A stretch of DNA of 24,068 bases. It comes from Gamarada debralockiae. Its lineage: Eukaryota; Ascomycota; Leotiomycetes; Helotiales; Hyphodiscaceae. The notes below the pieces were generated by a model that did no database searches, was not told the DNA's origin, and worked only from the letters and a program-made list of their open reading frames with translations. The position numbers and the translations under genes were made by a program. The first letter of the stretch is position 1, and the number at the start of each line of letters is the position of its first letter. Below, piece by piece: positions 20,344-24,068 of this stretch. The stretch covers positions 1 to 24,068 of the forward strand of contig NXFV01001533.1 in NCBI GenBank assembly GCA_002803225.1, in the 5' to 3' direction.

Positions 20344-20587
20344 ATTGGCAATGACAGATCTTTATTCGCTTGTTTTGGTTTGTAGATCCGTAGATGTTGT
20401 CGTGGAAATATCAGGTCGTCCTTTCGAAGGCGGAAGCTTTTTTCATGGGTCGCGACGCGATATGTGCCTGAGGAATTCACAAGGCTGAAGTAAACGACAG
20501 CCTCCCTTGACCCGAGACTCGTAAACAAACTTCATCAATCTCTTCTTAAGTCCATCTCATTCCCTTTGAACAACAGACTTCTTCAAT
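20344..20587. promoter_or_regulatory. Divergent promoter between CCT6 and the prenylcysteine oxidase gene
   Basis: Only 244 bp separate the CCT6 ATG (minus, 20343) from the ATG at 20588 (plus). Both 5' UTRs and promoters must fit here. No clear TATA box is visible in either direction. Confidence 0.55.
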
Positions 20588-22806
20588 ATGTACGCAGGCT
20601 GGAACCTCGTTATTACGCTCGTTTTTGTAGCCCTTTGCGGCCAAAGCCTCGGATTCTGGCCTTTCGATGTCCTCGCAGCCAAAAATGGCCCAGACACTGT
20701 CTATGAGAATTCAAAGGCTAAACGCATTGCAATTATTGGTATGAATGTTTTCTTCTAGGTGTTTGCTTTGCTGCCTTTCGGATTTGATGATTCGCGGTAT
20801 TAGTTTCCCAACTTAACTGCGACAAGGCTTCGTACTTCATGAAGCTATTATGGGTCGTTGAAAGACCCTGTGCCTGAGCGTGGGACTGTATTAGGAGAGA
20901 AGTCTCTTATTATTATAGTTAGGCTTGTCAAAGATTTACTTGCTTCATCCATTCCCACTTGTAATTCGCACCTATTTCGCCCCCATTGTGGCTTCAACAT
21001 TATTCGCCAAAACACAGCACTTTCCTTGAAATAGTCGAATATTGTCAGTGCCAAAATACTCCCAATGTCTTATCGGTACGGAAGGTCTGATCAGACAGTT
21101 GGCGATGCACGGAGCAAGATTCCCTTTCATCTGATCACGTGATCTTTCTTCTTCATGGTTCGGGGTTGCGGAAGGTGTCGGTGCCTCGATTCATATGAGA
21201 GGGGGAGAAGATATATGGAGAGCATAATGCTGACATTTTTGTACAGGCGCTGGGGCTGCCGGGTCTTCCACTGCATACTACCTACAAAAGTACGCCACTG
21301 AGTCAGGACTTGAGATCAACATCACAGTCTTCGAGAGATCCTCGTATGTAGGAGGGCGATCCACGACTGTGAATGCCTACGGCGACCCTCTCAATCCGGT
21401 TGAGCTTGGTGCAAGTATATTCGTCGAAGTAAATACAATCCTCAAGAACTCCAGTGAAGCGTTCGGTCTCAATGCTTCCAAGTCCGAAACCGAAGAAGCT
21501 AAAATCCTCGGTATTTGGAATGGCCAGAAGTTCGTCTATACACAAAAATCCGGCGGCTGGGCATGGTGGGATATTGCGAAGCTGATTTGGAAATATGGGT
21601 GGGCCCCCGTCCGGACCAATAACTTGATGAAGAAAACGGTGGGGAAATTTCGGAAGCTCTATGAGTATCCTTTCTTCCCTTTCAGATCGCTGTCTGATAG
21701 AGCTTTGGATCTGGAGCTTATTGAGGTAACCGCAATGACGGGAGAACAACTCTTAGCTGCCAACAATATTGGAGCCCCATTCTCAACCGATATCATCCAA
21801 GCCAGCACTCGAGTCAACTACGGCCAAAACCTGAATACTATCCACGGATTGGAAACCATGGTCTGCATGGCTATCGAAGGAGCCATGTCAATCCAAGGTG
21901 GTAACTGGCAGATCTTTGACGGCATGTTGAAGGCTTCCAACGCCACGGTCACGTTGAACAGAACCGTCGATGAAATCACCAAAGCGAAGGGGAAATACGT
22001 CCTCAAGACCTTATCCAACGTCAACCTGACCGACGATGTTCTTTCACTAACATATTGGGAGGATTCTTTCGACACTGTGATCCTCGCGGCACCACTGCAA
22101 TACTCAGACATCAAGCTGGAGAAAGATCTCCTCAAATACACACCTGCCGAGATTCCCTATGTGAAGCTGCATGTCACGCTCTTCACTTCGCCACATCCGC
22201 TCAATGGGGCTTTCTTCAATCTCTCCCCAGACACGGAAGTCCCAACCACCATCCTGACCACCCTTCCTCCAGACGAAATTCCCGCAGATCCACAACACGG
22301 CGCCGGTTCCACAGGCTTCTTCAGCATCAGCACGCTCCGCACCGTCACCAACCCCAAAACACTTCAACCAGAACGTCTATACAAGATCTTCTCCCCCGAA
22401 AGAATAACCTCAGAGTTCCTATCCAATATTCTAGGTACACCAAGTACGTAGCTCTCATCATGCCTCTTCCATTAGACTGATACTGACTCTGCTTCTAGTA
22501 CCTGAAGATCTCAGCACGATTGCCATCGACAGCGGCGACGCAATCAGCTGGTACTACCCACACGTCTGGCACTCATACCCCTACGAACTTCCTCGTGTGA
22601 CATTCGAAGAACTTGAACTGACTCAAGGATTCTACTATACGAGCGGGATGGAGAGTTTCATCAGCACGATGGAGACTAGTGCTTTGATGGGCATGAATGT
22701 TGCGCAGTTGATCGTGGATGATTACAATCAAGTGCTAGAAGTAGACAATCGAGTGCAGAAGGTCCTATCGGAGAAGACTAAAGACCAGGAATTTGAGGAA
22801 TTGTGA
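20588..22806 (+). CDS. Prenylcysteine oxidase/lyase-like FAD protein
   Basis: Exons 20588-20738, 21247-22443 and 22499-22806 give 551 aa. A signal peptide (MYAGWNLVITLVFVALCGQS) is followed by KRIAIIGAGAAGSSTAYYL (residues 45-63), the Rossmann FAD-binding GxGxxG; GAGAAG is split by intron 1 exactly after the first Gly base. Then come TVFERSSYVGGRSTTVN, with Glu80 as ribose ligand, and ELGASIFVEVN. The remainder, including LIEVTAMTGEQLLAANN, ASTRVNYGQNL.. IHGLETMVC and TQGFYYTSGMESFISTMETS, matches the prenylcysteine lyase family (PF07156). These enzymes use FAD and oxygen to split prenylcysteine, left from degraded prenylated proteins, into an aldehyde and cysteine in the lysosome/vacuole. 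Several N-x-S/T sites fit a secretory-route protein. Intron 2 is 55 nt with donor GTACGT. Intron 1 is 508 nt, about ten times its neighbours. Confidence 0.92.
21085..21144. promoter_or_regulatory. Two 12-bp perfect palindromes inside intron 1
   Basis: GTCTGATCAGAC (21085-21096) and GATCACGTGATC (21133-21144) are both perfect 12-bp palindromes 36 bp apart within the long first intron of the prenylcysteine oxidase gene; the second contains a CACGTG E-box. Binding by a dimeric regulator is plausible but only inferred. Confidence 0.3.
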
Positions 22807-23063
22807 TAAAAAGTGTATGGATAGCATTCAGGCCCGGTTTTTTGAGGTTTTGTTTTACTATGGAATGTTTTGAATTATGCACAGTATTTGTGTTCAGTGC
22901 ACCCCTTCAGCCGATCCACGGTTTCCAGGTGGAATCAAGCGGCCCAGAATTCAGTACAATTTCTCAGACTGCTCTTTTGTCTGTTCTTTCAGCTGACTCT
23001 CTCCTTCACCTTCTCGTCTAAGCCTCAGTATCGTCATACGGACCATAATAGAAGGCCGGATCA

Positions 23064-24008
23064 TTATCCCGTCCTCTCCAGGAGGACCTTGCCCCTGATT
23101 ACCGTCATGATCCCCTCCAACTCCAGGATCAAGCCCTCTATCTCCAGGTCAAGTCCTCTACCGCCTACAGCACCGTCGTCAGGATCCAGCAACAGTGCGT
23201 CAAGGGTCAATGTCGTGCCCTCATTTGCTGCCTGCCACCGTTGGATGCCCGCATGGTTTCTAATCTCATCTGGCGCCATTCCCCTATCTCGATATCTCTT
23301 GGCGCGAGCACGCAGTTCGTTCTCCTTCTTAGTTCGAGCTTGCTGTAGCAAATCCTCATATTCTGAATTAGTTATTGTCGGATCCCTATCTTGCTGTAGT
23401 CTAGTGAGATCGTCAGCGATCATGGCATTGTAAGCATTTGCCGCTGTGGTATTGGGAGTTGATGGATCGGGGGTTGGAACGTTTCCTTGGCCTTGGCCTG
23501 CATCTCCTCATCACCAGGATCAAGCAGTAAAACGAAGTTGATTTATTGTGTAATTACGTTCAGTCTTATCCTGATCAATATCTACTTGTGTCATTCCTTG
23601 GTTTCACAGCCTTTTGACCAAAGCTCGGAGTTGGTCCCCCTCTAAGATGTGTTGTCGCTGGAGGTATGCCTCCCAGGCTGCGTTGGTCCCAAATTTGGAT
23701 CGCTGTGCTTGCAATTCGTTACGGTAGTGAACAACAATGGCGTTGTAAACTTCTTCTTCTCCTGGCGAGGTCTGATTCTGAACGTCTCCATCGTTTTCGC
23801 TTCTTGGTAATGTCTGGTGTAGAACGTTTGCGGCGCCTCCTGCAGGTTGTGCTTGGGTGTTGGGAGCACCTCCTAAATTGGGAGCTGGAATTGGGGGTTA
23901 TACTTAGATGTGTGGTACAGGTGCGTTGTTAAAAGGAGCGCATACAGCATCCCCCGGATCAGGCGTCTGACCTGGAGGTTGGGCCTGGGTGCCTGCTGCA
24001 GGTGCGTT
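23064..24008 (-). pseudogene. Decayed tandem-repeat protein gene, partial
   Basis: A single minus-strand frame keeps protein character from 24008 to a TAA at 23064 but is broken by six stops: TAA at 23906 and 23900, TGA at 23606, 23522, 23513 and 23510 (first base given). The longest open piece is 23423-23064 (119 aa from MIADDLTRLQ). Two units of ~53 residues align without gaps, unit A from 23750 (VYNAIVVHYRNELQAQR..) and unit B from 23435 (AYNAMIADDLTRLQQDR..), sharing YNA, LQ..R, TN, E..LQ, LRA..KR and GM (18 identities). Each is preceded by a Pro/Gly/Gln linker (TQAQPPGQTPDP; NTQAQPAGG; GQGQGNVPTPDPS). The helical, charged units look like a coiled or helical repeat. I do not recognise the family. 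Alternatives are unannotated introns around the TAA pair and around 23508-23522, or sequencing error. The gene continues beyond the C tract. Confidence 0.5.
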
Positions 24009-24016
24009 GTTGAGCG

Positions 24017-24017
<1 letters not shown>

Positions 24018-24068
<51 letters not shown>
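24018..24068. repeat. C homopolymer at the window end
   Basis: At least 51 consecutive C residues run to the end of the window. A pure homopolymer of this length ending abruptly is typical of a contig-end or assembly artefact, though a true C tract cannot be excluded. It cuts the repeat-protein remnant just upstream of its linker. Confidence 0.85.

Noticed and set aside
14050..22806. A functional gene cluster linking mannosidase, CCT6 and prenylcysteine oxidase
   Set aside because: The genes serve unrelated housekeeping roles and only CCT6 and the oxidase share a promoter region; adjacency alone is not evidence of a pathway.
1..24068. tRNA, rRNA or CRISPR-like arrays
   Set aside because: I looked for tRNA B-box-like GGTTCRANNC contexts and for regularly spaced short repeats. 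The only near hit (about 18543, inside CCT6) has no cloverleaf around it, and no repeat array is present.

Overview
The window is a piece of a filamentous ascomycete nuclear genome. The evidence is short spliceosomal introns (46 to 79 nt) with GT..AG ends and CTAAC/CTGAC-type branch points, a HET-domain remnant, a fungal GH18 chitinase, and genes spaced on both strands without operons. A Leotiomycete-like relative is a guess from overall protein flavour, not something the sequence proves.

Left part (1-8150): the 5' portion of an ankyrin-repeat gene (minus, running off the left edge); a gene-poor gap with a MITE-like element and a pair of CACGTG sites; a secreted type I phosphodiesterase/nucleotide-pyrophosphatase-like protein (minus, 2 exons, 483 aa); a conserved fungal F-box/LRR-like protein of unclear function (minus, 2 exons, 592 aa) that ends in a PIP-box-like tail; and, divergently, a membrane-anchored J-domain protein (plus, 322 aa).

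Middle (8150-14050): a ChiB-type GH18 chitinase (plus, 2 exons) whose hydrophobic N-terminus can only be read from a GTG codon; about 1.75 kb without a gene, containing a T11/A24 tract; then a HET-domain gene broken into segments in all three plus frames.

Right part (14050-24068): a very large (1043 aa) GH47 alpha-mannosidase with two long low-complexity insertions (minus, 3 exons); a 265-bp TA-flanked MITE with perfect 36-nt inverted ends; CCT6, the zeta subunit of the cytosolic chaperonin (minus, 6 exons, 541 aa); and, from a shared 244-bp promoter region, a prenylcysteine oxidase/lyase (plus, 3 exons, 551 aa) with an unusually long 508-nt first intron. The window ends with a decayed minus-strand gene for a two-unit tandem-repeat protein carrying six in-frame stops, then a C homopolymer that probably marks a contig end.

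The intact genes are mostly housekeeping or cell-surface functions (protein folding, glycan trimming, chitin turnover, prenylated-protein turnover) and do not form an obvious pathway cluster. The accessory signals are the two broken genes and the two MITE-like elements between the conserved genes. I saw no clear undescribed multi-gene system. The best leads are the repeat-protein pseudogene, the perfect-TIR MITE, the non-AUG chitinase start and the GH47 insertions.
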